From JAEXNA01 sp050486105 (GTDB lineage Bacteria > Vulcanimicrobiota > Xenobia > Xenobiales > JADMJV01): a stretch of 5,532 bases of DNA. Below the pieces are notes generated by a model. The model made no database searches. It saw only the letters and a program-made list of their open reading frames with translations, and was not told where the DNA came from. Where the stretch lies: contig JBJHCR010000397.1 of assembly GCA_050486105.1 (NCBI GenBank), positions 1 to 5,532 on the forward strand, given 5' to 3'. Numbering within the stretch: the stretch's first letter is position 1; every line of letters starts with the position of its first letter. Position numbers and translations under genes: made by a program. Shown piece after piece: positions 5,194-5,532 of the stretch.

Positions 5194-5532
5194 GTGGTGC
5201 TCGATACCCATACTTGGATTTGGTGGCTAAGCGAACCCGAACTGCTCTCCCAGAAGGCCAGAGAAGCTACCGAGCAAGCCTTGTCAAGCGGACTGAAACT
5301 TACGGTCTCGACGATTTCCACCTGGGAAGTAGCTCTGCTGGTCAAAAAGAGGCGTCTACAACTCTCGATTCCAGTCTCGCTTTGGATACAGCGCTCAGAG
5401 GCCCTCGGGCTACTCAACTTTGTCCCGGTCACAAATCCCATCGCTCTGCGCTCGATAGACCTCGAGATGCATCCCGACCCGGCGGATCGCATCATTGTGG
5501 CAACCGCTTTGGTCCTGGGCCAAGCCTTGGTC
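5194..5532 (+). CDS. vapC: VapC PIN-domain ribonuclease toxin, cut by the right edge
   Basis: PIN-domain toxins cut specific cellular RNAs in a magnesium-dependent reaction, stopping translation when the antitoxin is lost; the target here is unknown. The 113 residues in the window show the expected acidic residues in order: Asp 4 in LDTHTW, Glu 45 in STWEVA, and Asp 95 and Asp 98 in HPDPADR. The fourth (normally near a TKD-type motif) and the stop codon lie past position 5532. Two GTG codons stand at 5194 and 5197; either may start, with GGGGAG at 5176-5181 upstream. There is no ATG. The gene begins one base after vapB. Its 5410-5525 segment is the second copy of the 116-base direct repeat. 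It resembles the VapC subgroup paired with Phd-type antitoxins. Confidence 0.9.
   Translation, partial: MVLDTHTWIWWLSEPELLSQKAREATEQALSSGLKLTVSTISTWEVALLVKKRRLQLSIPVSLWIQRSEALGLLNFVPVTNPIALRSIDLEMHPDPADRIIVATALVLGQALV
5410..5525 (+). repeat. Direct repeat, copy 2 (in the intact vapC)
   Basis: Second copy of the 116-base repeat; see 4765-4880. In this copy the sequence is in frame within vapC residues 73-111. Identity stops at 5525, just seven bases before the window ends, where copy 1 turns to an unrelated tail. Confidence 0.95.

Noticed and set aside
5118..5495. 125-residue frame on the - strand
   Set aside because: It is antisense to vapB and vapC. It shares a 23-residue stretch with the frame above only because both are the reverse of the same direct repeat.
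1..5532. CRISPR array, tRNA genes, complete insertion sequence
   Set aside because: No regularly spaced short repeats, no cloverleaf with a T-loop motif, and no transposase frame were found.

Overview
The window reads as a bacterial accessory region: an estimated mid-50s percent GC, long non-coding stretches, an intact toxin-antitoxin pair, several decayed genes and an uncharacterised protein. I cannot place the organism from the sequence. Chromosomal DUF222-like/HNH proteins and a VapBC pair of the Phd/PIN type occur in many phyla with large genomes, such as Myxococcota, Actinomycetota and various candidate phyla.

Layout. At 1-138 (- strand) is the start of an unrecognised reading frame that runs off the left edge. 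Positions 180-600 hold no convincing gene but contain three inverted repeats (237-332, 355-382, 376-465). A GNAT acetyltransferase occupies 715-1195 (+) and is broken near its C-terminus by one extra C. From 1196 to 2317 I see no gene; this stretch is rich in inverted repeats and peaks in a run of adjacent near-perfect palindromes at 1788-1873. A DUF222-like/HNH endonuclease gene (2318 to about 3239, +) has lost its frame at least twice and has a stop inside the HNH motif, so it is a pseudogene or suffers assembly errors. Converging on it is a 440-residue uncharacterised protein (3228-4550, -), whose N-terminal half faintly resembles a GHKL/HSP90-type fold without a clear ATP site. Positions 4765-4929 (+) hold the 3' end of a broken vapC. 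It is followed directly by an intact vapB (4950-5192) and vapC (5194 to beyond the window edge).

How the parts relate. The vapC fragment and the intact vapC share a 116-base stretch, 99 bases of it identical, at a spacing of exactly 645 bases. This points to a recent duplication or gene-conversion event in the vapBC locus. The promoter and likely operator of the intact vapBC pair lie on the last codons of the vapC fragment. Two of the decayed genes are damaged by single-base shifts, the GNAT one next to a C run and the HNH one possibly so. Both real decay and sequencing or assembly error remain possible and should be separated by read-level evidence.
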